DNA from: Mycobacteroides saopaulense | Lineage (GTDB): Bacteria > Actinomycetota > Actinomycetes > Mycobacteriales > Mycobacteriaceae | NCBI RefSeq assembly: GCF_001456355.1 | Contig: NZ_CP010271.1 | Coordinates: 1,922,001 to 1,986,000, forward strand | Reading direction: 5' to 3' | DNA: 64,000 bases | In this document: positions 53,234-64,000 of the stretch, piece by piece | How the letters are laid out: the number at the start of each line of letters is the position of its first letter | Numbering within the stretch: the stretch's first letter is position 1 | Position numbers and translations under genes: made by a program | Notes under the pieces: generated by a model | The model's database searches: none | Told to the model about the DNA's origin: nothing | What the model saw: the letters and a program-made list of their open reading frames with translations, nothing else

Positions 53234-55914
53234 TGCAGACCCCTGAAGTTGATAGCGCCATCCGGCTGGACTGTGACGTCCTGGTGATCGGCGGGGGCAC
53301 CGCCGGAACCATGGCGGCGCTGACCGCGGCCGAGAACGGTGCCCAGGTGATTCTCCTGGAGAAGGCGCATGTGCGCCATTCCGGTGCGCTGGCCATGGGA
53401 ATGGACGGTGTGAACAACGCCGTCATCCCGGGCAAGGCCGAGCCGGAGGACTACGTCGCGGAGATCACCCGCGCCAATGACGGAATCGTGAACCAGCGCA
53501 CCGTGTATCAAACAGCGACACGCGGTTTCGCGATGGTGCAGCGCCTCGAACGCTACGGAGTCAAGTTCGAGAAGGATGAGCACGGTGAGTATGCGGTGCG
53601 GCGCGTGCACCGATCGGGCTCCTATGTGTTGCCGATGCCCGAGGGCAAGGATGTCAAGAAGGCGCTCTACCGCGTGCTGCGGCAGAAGTCGATGCGCGAG
53701 AAGATCCGCATCGAAAACCGCGTCATGCCGGTGCGCGTGCTCACCGATGACGGGCGGGCCGTCGGCGCCGCGGGCTTCAACACGCGAACCGGCGAATTCG
53801 TCACGGTCGGTGCGAAAGCGGTCATTCTGGCCACCGGGCCCTGTGGTCGCCTGGGTCTGCCCGCGTCTGGCTATCTGTACGGCACCTACGAGAACCCGAC
53901 CAACGCCGGCGACGGATACGCGATGGCTTACCACGCCGGCGCCGAGTTGTCGGGGATCGAGTGCTTCCAGATCAACCCGCTCATCAAGGACTACAACGGT
54001 CCAGCATGTGCCTATGTCGCCAATCCCTTCGGCGGCTATCAGGTGAACGCCAAGGGGGAGCGCTTCGTCGACTCCGACTACTGGTCCGGGCAGATGATGA
54101 CCGAGGTCAAGAACGAAATCGAATCCGCGCGCGGCCCGATCTATCTCAAGGTGACTCATCTGCCGGAGGAGACGCTGTCGGCGCTGGAAGGCATTCTGCA
54201 CACCACCGAGCGGCCCACGCGCGGAACCTTCCATGCCAACCGTGGACATGACTACCGCACACACGACATCGAGATGCACATCTCCGAGATTGGTTTGTGC
54301 AGTGGACATTCCGCATCGGGGGTGTGGGTGGACGAGCATGCTCGCACCACGGTGCCCGGTCTGTACGCTGCCGGTGACCTGGCTTGTGTGCCGCACAACT
54401 ACATGATTGGCGCCTTCGTCTATGGCGATCTGGCCGGTGAGCATGCCGCCTCGACCCTGTCGAAAATACCGGCGCCACTGGAGTTTCCGGTTGACCAGGT
54501 CAAGGAGGCGCATGAGTTGATCTATCGCCCGTTGCGCCATCCCGACGGTCCGCCGCAGCCGCAGGTCGAATACAAGCTGCGTCGATTTGTCAACGATTAT
54601 GTGGCCCCGCCGAAGACGGCGGCCAAGCTGTCGCTGGCCGTGCAGACCTTCGAGCGGATGGCCGAGGAGGTGGGCCAGATCGGCGCGCGCACGCCCCATG
54701 AGCTCATGCGCGCCGCCGAGGTGTCGTTCATCAGGGATTGCGCCGAGATGGCGGCGCACTCCTCGTTGACCCGCACCGAATCGCGGTGGGGTCTCTACCA
54801 CGACAGGGCGGATCTACCGGATCGTGACGACACGAATTGGCGTTACCACCTAAACCTGCGCAAGGGTGCCGAGGGTGGCATGGACTTCGTGAAACGTCCC
54901 GTCGCACCGTATTTCGTTCCGGTTCCCGGCCTCGACGATCTGCCGTCGGGAGAGACCGAACCGATCGCGGTGCACCAGCCCGAGCTGCTGGGCGGCAAGG
55001 CCCCGGCCGCCCGGGTCTCTCAGGCGGTTCCGGCGGAGGCGGAGCAACCGCCCTCCCCACGGATTGCCGCGGTGCTGTCCCTGGAGGCCCCGACTGTGGA
55101 GGATCTGGCACCGTATCTGTCCGACGACGATCCGGGTGTACGCCGTACCGCGATCGCGTCCCTGACCGAACACATTCCCGGCGGTTACGAGGATGCCTTG
55201 TTGAATGCGTTGGGCGACAGCGATTCCTCGGTGCGCCGCACAGCGGCCGATGGAGTGCGCGAATTGGTCGAGGTACTGGAGACCCCCGCGGCGATCCGCG
55301 GATATGTCAGCGCACCCGATCCGTTGGTGCGCAGTACCGCGCTCTACGTCGCCAGCGCACGGCGAGTGGGCGATCCGTCCGCCTATGTTGGTTCGCTGCG
55401 CGACCCCGACCATCGGGTCCGGATCGAGGCCGTGCGTGCGCTGGTGTCTGTGGACGACGCGGTATCCATCGGCACCGCAGCCGATGACGACAACCGTGAA
55501 GTACGGATCGCCGTGGCCAATGGGCTCGCCAAGCTGGCCGCCGGTGGCGAAACGGTGCGGGCGCTGGTGTCCGATCGTGACCCGCTGGTGCGGGCGGCCG
55601 CGCTCACGGCGATCGGCACACTGGGGGTCGATGAAGGAATTTTCGACGCCGTGGAGGAGGCGCTGCGAGCCCCGGCCTGGCAGATCCGCCAGGGAGCGGT
55701 GCGGGCACTGGCGGGGGCATCCCCGGAGCAAGCGCTGCCTCCGCTGGGGCGGGCCCTGGCCGATCCGCACCTGGACGTGCGTAAGTCGGCGGTGCTGAGC
55801 CTGAGCCAGTGGGCATCGGCGGAGCCTGCCGCGCGCGAGGCACTGACTGGTGCGCTCGACGATGGCGATGCCGATGTGAGAGCCTATGCGCGACAGGCAC
55901 TTGCGGCCGGCTGA
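53233..55914 (+). CDS. APS-reductase/fumarate-reductase-like flavoprotein fused to HEAT repeats (AsfA-like)
   Basis: An 893-residue protein. Residues 1-600 form an FAD-dependent oxidoreductase: the dinucleotide motif VLVIGGGTAGTMAAL at 17-30, HSGALAMGMDGVNN near 53, AVILATGPCGRLG near 197, and GLYAAGDLACVPHNYMIGAF near 377. Overall it resembles the AprA/AsfA type rather than succinate dehydrogenase. Residues 610-893 add about nine HEAT-like repeats, each with a D-x-x-V-R-x-x-A core. With the ferredoxin and transporter it forms a likely reductive step in arylsulfonate or other organosulfur use, as known for asfAB of Pseudomonas. The reaction is inferred. Function of the HEAT part is unknown. 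Confidence 0.85.
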   Translation: MQTPEVDSAIRLDCDVLVIGGGTAGTMAALTAAENGAQVILLEKAHVRHSGALAMGMDGVNNAVIPGKAEPEDYVAEITRANDGIVNQRTVYQTATRGFAMVQRLERYGVKFEKDEHGEYAVRRVHRSGSYVLPMPEGKDVKKALYRVLRQKSMREKIRIENRVMPVRVLTDDGRAVGAAGFNTRTGEFVTVGAKAVILATGPCGRLGLPASGYLYGTYENPTNAGDGYAMAYHAGAELSGIECFQINPLIKDYNGPACAYVANPFGGYQVNAKGERFVDSDYWSGQMMTEVKNEIESARGPIYLKVTHLPEETLSALEGILHTTERPTRGTFHANRGHDYRTHDIEMHISEIGLCSGHSASGVWVDEHARTTVPGLYAAGDLACVPHNYMIGAFVYGDLAGEHAASTLSKIPAPLEFPVDQVKEAHELIYRPLRHPDGPPQPQVEYKLRRFVNDYVAPPKTAAKLSLAVQTFERMAEEVGQIGARTPHELMRAAEVSFIRDCAEMAAHSSLTRTESRWGLYHDRADLPDRDDTNWRYHLNLRKGAEGGMDFVKRPVAPYFVPVPGLDDLPSGETEPIAVHQPELLGGKAPAARVSQAVPAEAEQPPSPRIAAVLSLEAPTVEDLAPYLSDDDPGVRRTAIASLTEHIPGGYEDALLNALGDSDSSVRRTAADGVRELVEVLETPAAIRGYVSAPDPLVRSTALYVASARRVGDPSAYVGSLRDPDHRVRIEAVRALVSVDDAVSIGTAADDDNREVRIAVANGLAKLAAGGETVRALVSDRDPLVRAAALTAIGTLGVDEGIFDAVEEALRAPAWQIRQGAVRALAGASPEQALPPLGRALADPHLDVRKSAVLSLSQWASAEPAAREALTGALDDGDADVRAYARQALAAG

Positions 55915-55990
55915 CGGGAACGCCACAAGCACAATAGATTCGGCCCGGCAACGTGGCGGAGGTCATGTTACGGGCGGGTACCAGGGCCAC

Positions 55991-59022
<3,032 letters not shown>

Positions 59023-59056
59023 CGCAGCTCCTCGTGGGTAACCCCTCGCAGTCTAG

Positions 59057-59075
59057 ATAGGGTAGCCTCCTCACA
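59057..59075. promoter_or_regulatory. IdeR-box-like site A, mbtA/mbtF gap
   Basis: On the minus strand, TGTGAGGAGGCTACCCTAT matches the IdeR consensus at 12 of 19 positions, mostly in the centre and one half. It is 35 bp upstream of mbtA. Weak alone, but it abuts a better site 20 bp away, as in the tandem IdeR sites of other mbt promoters. Confidence 0.4.
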
Positions 59076-59076
59076 G

Positions 59077-59095
59077 TTAGGGCAGCCTGTACTAA
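59077..59095. promoter_or_regulatory. IdeR-box-like site B, mbtA/mbtF gap
   Basis: TTAGGGCAGCCTGTACTAA matches the IdeR consensus at 13 of 19 positions. It lies 26 bp upstream of the chosen mbtF start and between the two divergent genes, so IdeR could repress both. Confidence 0.55.
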
Positions 59096-59121
59096 TAGCG
59101 AAAACGCGAGGTGAGGTCGAG

Positions 59122-62100
59122 TTGCGCACCGTGAGCAAGGGTGACGTCGAGGTGGGCGTCACCGGCGGAGGAGCGTCGTTGGGCCTCGATCCTGAGAACG
59201 CTGCACCGCTGTCCGCGGTGCAGCAGCGCATCTGGTTCGCCCATCAGGTGACTCCCGTACCGATGAACGTGTGCCGTTCGTATCGGCTCAGCGGTGAGGT
59301 CGACATCGACAAGCTGCGGGTCGCTGCCGCCGCCGTGGTGGGCCGTCACGAGGCGCTGCGCACGACGATTCGCGCCGGCATCGACGGCAATCCTGTCGCG
59401 GTGGTGCACAACGAGCTGCTGGCCCCCTGGACGGAGCATGACGTCTCCTGGCTCGCGGGTACCGCGCAACAACTGCGATTGGGTGTGCTGGCGCAACGTG
59501 AGTTCGGAACCGCATTCGATCTGACCGTGGATTCGCCATTGCGCATCACGGTCATCCGCACCGGCGCCACGGAGTGCATCGTGCTGGTGGTGGCCCATCG
59601 CATCGCATGGGACGACGACTCATGGTCGGTGTTCCTCGACGACTTGACCACTGCCTACGTCCACGGTGCTATCACGGCACCGCTTCCGCTGCGTCCTCCG
59701 CTGGCCGGGCCCGATCGTGGTGATCTTGCCTATTGGCGCGAGGAGATGGCCAATCCTCCTGAACCACTGGAACTTCCGGGGGTGCACGGCTCGGTGGTGC
59801 CGACGGAATGGAAGGCCGCTCGCTGTTCCACGCGGCTCTCGCCGTCGGTGATGGAGCAGGTGGAGCAGTTGGCATGCGGGGCCGAAACAACGCCCTATGT
59901 GGTGTTGCTGACAGCATATTCGGCTCTGCTGCATCGCTATACCCACGCCGACGACTTCATCGTGGCGGCCCCGGCTTCCATGCGCGACGCCACGATGCGG
60001 GGCCGAATCGGGTGTTACGTGAACGCGATCGCTCTGCGGATGCGTCCGCACAGTGGCGAAAGCTTCCGGGACCTGTTGGCCAAGGTGCGACGGACCACCT
60101 TGGACGGGTGCGCCCATCAGGGAGTCAGCCTGGATCGAGTGGTTCCGCGCGTCGGCTTCGCGATGGGTGCCGACTCTGCCTCGCGTTTCTGTCCGCCTGG
60201 AATCCACTGCGAACGAGCATCATTGGACGGCCAGATGGCGTACGTGCCGCTGGGCCTGGGGATCGAGACGGCTCCCGATGGTGCTCACGTGGTAGCCGAG
60301 TACCTACTCGACGTGCTGGACGAGCGTATGGTGGCGCAATTGCTTCGGCACTTTGTCAACCTCTTGGACGCCGCTCTTGCCGGTCCGGACCTGCCGTTGG
60401 GCAGCCTGGAACTCATGGACGGCCGGGAAGCCGGGTGGCTGCGAGAGGTGTCGTCGGGCGAGGATTTTGAATCCGAACCGGCGACGCTCGGTGAGCTTGT
60501 GGCCGCGCGCGCTGCCGCTCAGCCCGACGCTACCGCGCTGGTGTACGAGGGCCGGCACTACTCGTATCGGGAGACCAACGAGCTGGCGAACCGGCTGGCG
60601 CACTGGATGATTGGCCAGGGTGTAGGCGCCGAAGATCGCGTGGCGGTGCTGCTCGACAAGTCCCCGGATTTGATCATCACCGCACTGGCCATCGCCAAAG
60701 CCGGCGCGGTGTATCTGCCCGTTGATCCCGAGTATCCCGCCGACCGCATCGCGCATATTCTCGCCGACGCGCAGCCCAGTCTTGTCATCCGTGAACCGGT
60801 CACCGGCTGGGAGCAGTTCGATGCGCGCGAACCGGCCGATTCCGACCGGGTGCGGCCCCTTTCTCCCGACAATGCCGCGTACCTGATCTACACATCGGGT
60901 TCGACGGGAATGCCCAAGGGCGTGACGGTGACGCACCGTCCGCTCACCGAGTACTTCAACTGGTTCCGTGCCGAGTATCACGTCAGCGGATCGGATCGAG
61001 TGCTGCAGGTGGCCTCGCCCAGCTTTGACGTATCGGTGGGCGAGATCTTCGGCATCCTCAGTTGTGGTGGCCGATTGGTCATTCCGCGCCCCGGCGGTCT
61101 CGGTGACGTCGCGTACCTGACGGATCTGTTGAACAACGAGGCTGTCACCTCCATGCACATGGTGCCCTCGCTGCTCGGGCTTGTCCTTTCGCTGCCCGGA
61201 GTCACCCAGTGGAAGTCGCTACGTCGGGTTCCGGTCGGCGGGGAGGCGTTGCCCGGGCCGGTGGCGGACAAATTCCACGCCACCTTCGATGCGTCGCTAC
61301 ACAACTTCTATGGCCCCACAGAGGCGGTCATCAACGCATCTCGGTACAAGGTTCGCGGAATCCAGGGTACGCGGACCGTGCCGATCGGTACGCCCAAGAT
61401 CAATACACAGATCCATATTCTGGATGAGACGTTGCGGCCGGTACCTGTGGGAGTTATCGGCGAGATCTACATTGGCGGAACGCATCTGGCGCGCGGATAC
61501 CATGGTGCCGCGGGGCTGACGGCACAGCGGTTCATCGCCGATCCCTTTACCCCGGGGCAACGGATGTATCGGTCCGGTGACCTCGCGCGCCGCGCTGCGA
61601 GCGGCGACATCGAGTTCGTCGGTCGTGCCGACGAGCAGGTGAAGATCCGCGGATTTCGGGTGGAACTCGGTGAGATCTCCTCGGCGATCGAGGTCGACCC
61701 CAGTGTCGGCCAGGCGCTCGTGGTCGTCGACGAGCTGCCGCACCTCGGCAGACGTCTCGTTGCCTATCTGACACCGGTCGGCGAGCATGTGGTCGATATC
61801 GATCGCATCCGCTCTCGGATTGCCGCGGCCTTGCCCGACTACATGATTCCCTCCGCGTACGTTGTGCTCGAAGACCTTCCGATTACGCCGCACGGCAAGA
61901 TCGACCGGGATGCCCTGCCGCCGCCCGAGGCGGGTTCCATCACCGAACGCCGCCAGCCGGAAACCGCATCGCAGCGGCTGGTCGCCTCGCTCTTCGCCGA
62001 GTTGCTCGGGTGTACGGCCGTGGGCGCGGACGACTCTTTCATCGCGCTAGGCGGTCATTCACTGCTGGCAAGCAAGCTCTCGGCCGCGATCCTGACCGAA

Positions 62101-63504
62101 TGCGGGGTCGGGATCGAGATCCGCGAAATCTTGGAGCAGTCCACCGTCGCATCTCTGGCGCAACTGATCGATCAGCGCCGAAACGCCGACGCCGACGACG
62201 CCGACGACTGCATGTGTGAGGCTGACCCGATCCCGTTACTTCCCAATGGTCGTCGGATGTACGAGCACGGAAACCCGCGCCGGCTTGCCGAGACCGCTGT
62301 TTTCTGGTTGCCGGAGGGCATCACGCGATCGATGTTGGAGGAACTGTTCGGCGCTGTGGTCGGCGAGCACGAGGTGTTGCGCAGCCGCCTGGACCGCGAC
62401 AACATGGCGCTGGTTCCGAGGTTGCGGCCCGCCCTGCGATTTGTGGAGATCGTCGCGGCGGATCCCGCCGACGTCGCGGGCGCCGAGATCGATCGCGCAG
62501 TGGATCGGCTTGATCCGGAACAGGGCTGGATGCTCTCGGCCGTGTGGCTGCATCCCGACGGAGGGCCTGGCGCCCTTGTCCTGGCCGTGCATCACCTAGC
62601 CGCAGACCCGATGTCCTGGCGGACAATCGTCGAAGGGCTGGAATCCCGCTGGCAGAGCCTGGTAACAGGCTCGGTACAGCCGCCGGTCCTGGCCGCCTCC
62701 GGATATCGGCGGTGGGCCAACTCGTTGGTGGCGGCTGCCGGGGATGTGCGCAGCCTGCCATTCTGGATTGCCCAGCTCGACGGTGACGACCCGGAAATCG
62801 GTTCGCGTCGAATCGTTCCCGAACGTGATCGGGAGGGTGATCTGGCGGTCACCGTCGAAGCGGCGCCGTGCGAGGTCACCACGCCGCTGCTGAACTCGGG
62901 AATCCCGATGGATCAGCTTCTGATGGCTGCGGCCGCGCGCACCGTGGCTCAGTGGCGGCGCCGCCGAGGGCAAGCCGCGGTTGAGCCACTGTTGGCGGTG
63001 CAGGTGCCTGGGCGCAAGCACGCCACGGCGGCAACCGTGGGACCGCTCAGCACGACATATCCATTGCGTGTCGGTGGCGCCGATCCACTCGGGGTGGGCG
63101 CGCGCGGTTTGGTGGAGCGAATTGTGCGGCAGCACAGCGCAATGCCGGGGCGGAATATCGACTATGGGCTCTTGCGGTATCTACGTGCAGATTCCAGTGC
63201 CGTGTTGCGCAAGTACCGCGATCCACAGATCTTGTTGAACTATCTCGGGCATGACTTCGGATTCGAGGGCGAGCTGCTGCGCCGCGACGGAATGCTTTCG
63301 GTATCGGGTTCGCCGGTGCCAGAACCAGATTCGGCGGTTCGGCACGAACTCGACATTTCGGTGCTGATTATGGAAACCACCGAAGGGCCGTCCATCGGCA
63401 CACTGTGGCGCGCGATTCCGGAGGTGCTTGGCCGCTCCGAGGTCGCTGAGCTGCAGGCGATATGGCACGAACAGCTGGGGATCTTGGCGAAGGAGCAATG
63501 GTGA
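59122..63504 (+). CDS. mbtF: Mycobactin NRPS MbtF (C-A-PCP-E)
   Basis: A 1460-residue synthetase from TTG 59122, which sits 5 nt after GAGGTGAGG; GTG 59131 is an alternative and the longer frame runs into mbtA. Length matches M. tuberculosis MbtF (1461). Domains: condensation 30-440, where the HHxxxDG motif reads HRIAWDD at H159; adenylation 455-930 (YTSGSTGMPKG, YRSGDLARR, GKIDRDALPP); carrier with Ser980 (LGGHSLLAS); and a terminal epimerase-like condensation domain 1010-1460 with HHLAAD at H1157. It adds the terminal lysine unit in mycobactin. Confidence 0.92.
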   Translation: MRTVSKGDVEVGVTGGGASLGLDPENAAPLSAVQQRIWFAHQVTPVPMNVCRSYRLSGEVDIDKLRVAAAAVVGRHEALRTTIRAGIDGNPVAVVHNELLAPWTEHDVSWLAGTAQQLRLGVLAQREFGTAFDLTVDSPLRITVIRTGATECIVLVVAHRIAWDDDSWSVFLDDLTTAYVHGAITAPLPLRPPLAGPDRGDLAYWREEMANPPEPLELPGVHGSVVPTEWKAARCSTRLSPSVMEQVEQLACGAETTPYVVLLTAYSALLHRYTHADDFIVAAPASMRDATMRGRIGCYVNAIALRMRPHSGESFRDLLAKVRRTTLDGCAHQGVSLDRVVPRVGFAMGADSASRFCPPGIHCERASLDGQMAYVPLGLGIETAPDGAHVVAEYLLDVLDERMVAQLLRHFVNLLDAALAGPDLPLGSLELMDGREAGWLREVSSGEDFESEPATLGELVAARAAAQPDATALVYEGRHYSYRETNELANRLAHWMIGQGVGAEDRVAVLLDKSPDLIITALAIAKAGAVYLPVDPEYPADRIAHILADAQPSLVIREPVTGWEQFDAREPADSDRVRPLSPDNAAYLIYTSGSTGMPKGVTVTHRPLTEYFNWFRAEYHVSGSDRVLQVASPSFDVSVGEIFGILSCGGRLVIPRPGGLGDVAYLTDLLNNEAVTSMHMVPSLLGLVLSLPGVTQWKSLRRVPVGGEALPGPVADKFHATFDASLHNFYGPTEAVINASRYKVRGIQGTRTVPIGTPKINTQIHILDETLRPVPVGVIGEIYIGGTHLARGYHGAAGLTAQRFIADPFTPGQRMYRSGDLARRAASGDIEFVGRADEQVKIRGFRVELGEISSAIEVDPSVGQALVVVDELPHLGRRLVAYLTPVGEHVVDIDRIRSRIAAALPDYMIPSAYVVLEDLPITPHGKIDRDALPPPEAGSITERRQPETASQRLVASLFAELLGCTAVGADDSFIALGGHSLLASKLSAAILTECGVGIEIREILEQSTVASLAQLIDQRRNADADDADDCMCEADPIPLLPNGRRMYEHGNPRRLAETAVFWLPEGITRSMLEELFGAVVGEHEVLRSRLDRDNMALVPRLRPALRFVEIVAADPADVAGAEIDRAVDRLDPEQGWMLSAVWLHPDGGPGALVLAVHHLAADPMSWRTIVEGLESRWQSLVTGSVQPPVLAASGYRRWANSLVAAAGDVRSLPFWIAQLDGDDPEIGSRRIVPERDREGDLAVTVEAAPCEVTTPLLNSGIPMDQLLMAAAARTVAQWRRRRGQAAVEPLLAVQVPGRKHATAATVGPLSTTYPLRVGGADPLGVGARGLVERIVRQHSAMPGRNIDYGLLRYLRADSSAVLRKYRDPQILLNYLGHDFGFEGELLRRDGMLSVSGSPVPEPDSAVRHELDISVLIMETTEGPSIGTLWRAIPEVLGRSEVAELQAIWHEQLGILAKEQW

Positions 63505-64000
63505 CATCGACATTGGCAGTGATAGGCGCGGGCGCCAAGGCGGTCGCGGTCGCGGCCAAGGCAGCCGTGCTGCGCGAGTGTGGTGTCGAGGTGCCCGATG
63601 TGGTGGCGATCGAACGTCAACAGGTCGGCGCCAACTGGCAGGCATGTGGCGGCTGGACGGACGGACAGCACCGGCTGGGGACCAGCCCCGAGAAGGATGT
63701 GGGCTTTCCGTACCGGTCCGCGGTACTGCCCGGACGCAATGCAGAGATCGATGCCCGGATGATGCGGCTGAGCTGGCAGTCTTACCTGGTTGCCACCGGT
63801 CAATTCGCGGAGTGGGTCGATCGCGACAAGCCGGCGCCAACGCATAAGCGGTGGGCCGACTACCTGACTTGGGTGGCCAACACGGTCGACATGAAGGTCG
63901 TACACGGCGAGGTGACAGGTCTGTCCATCGACGACAATCGATGGGTGGTGGGCACCAACGATTGCACCATGGCCGCGGACGCCGTGATGGTGACCGGACC
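63501..64000 (+). CDS. mbtG: MbtG lysine N6-monooxygenase (5' part)
   Basis: The visible N-terminal 166 residues match mycobactin lysine N-hydroxylase: FAD motif LAVIGAGAKAVAVAAKAAVL, then GANWQACGGWTDGQHRLGTS and EKDVGFPYRSAVLPGRNAEI. GTG 63501 is chosen because AAGGAG is 5 nt upstream; ATG 63498 is the alternative with a 2-nt spacer. It overlaps the mbtF stop. The gene continues past the window. Confidence 0.92.
   Translation, partial: MTSTLAVIGAGAKAVAVAAKAAVLRECGVEVPDVVAIERQQVGANWQACGGWTDGQHRLGTSPEKDVGFPYRSAVLPGRNAEIDARMMRLSWQSYLVATGQFAEWVDRDKPAPTHKRWADYLTWVANTVDMKVVHGEVTGLSIDDNRWVVGTNDCTMAADAVMVTG

Noticed and set aside
53119..54801. 560-codon minus frame opposite the flavoprotein
   Set aside because: The sense frame carries FAD motifs and a coupled start; the antisense translation is low-complexity shadow sequence.

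Overview
The window comes from a rapidly growing mycobacterium, most likely of the Mycobacteroides abscessus/chelonae group. The evidence is high GC, frequent GTG and TTG starts, RbpA, a complete ESX-3 type VII secretion locus with PE and PPE genes, MmpS/MmpL proteins, and mycobactin genes next to ESX-3. No IS element, phage, tRNA, rRNA or CRISPR array was seen. The species assignment is inferred from gene content; no database was searched.

Layout. (1) 1-10258: cobG (cut by the window edge) and cobN diverge from a 33-bp gap holding a perfect inverted repeat. They are followed by two tandem PPOX-fold proteins, an FxsA-family membrane protein, a YtcJ-type amidohydrolase, and lnt plus ppm1 as two separate genes. 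(2) 10271-11380, minus: a short-chain dehydrogenase and rbpA with a recognisable promoter. (3) 11590-23348: a lipid or polyketide module. A minus-strand mmpS-mmpL-methyltransferase unit diverges from a 2118-residue fully reducing type I PKS followed by a thioesterase. (4) 23376-24407: a small secreted Trp/Pro-rich protein, a short zinc-ribbon protein, and a perfect 29-bp inverted repeat acting as a likely terminator. (5) 24473-28213: an ssuC-B-A-D alkanesulfonate uptake and desulfonation operon, then a third PPOX protein and a CocE-type lipoprotein hydrolase. (6) 30679-45381, minus: a canonical ESX-3 locus, eccA3-eccB3-eccC3-PE5-PPE4-esxG-esxH-espG3-eccD3-mycP3-eccE3. (7) 45780-49012: a viuB-like ferric-siderophore reductase, a short Rossmann-like protein, an FAD monooxygenase and its divergent LysR regulator. 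(8) 49216-55914: a GntR regulator, a 2x[4Fe-4S] ferredoxin, a sulfonate-type ABC transporter and an APS-reductase-like flavoprotein, tightly packed in one operon. (9) 56015-64000: mycobactin genes mbtI, mbtA, mbtF and partial mbtG.

Two physiological themes stand out. For iron, ESX-3, viuB and the mbt genes carry IdeR-box-like sequences in the viuB/eccA3, mbtI and mbtA/mbtF control regions. For sulfur, there are two unrelated sulfonate systems: the FMNH2-dependent SsuD operon and a ferredoxin/flavoprotein operon resembling the Pseudomonas asf arylsulfonate genes.

The best candidates for undescribed biology are the divergent PKS/thioesterase with MmpS/MmpL/methyltransferase module and the asf-like operon. 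The latter has two unusual fusions: a nine-repeat HEAT array on the flavoprotein and a NosL-like domain on the binding protein. A third oddity is an 81-codon in-frame upstream ORF that copies the eccA3 initiation region and is separated from eccA3 by a single stop codon.
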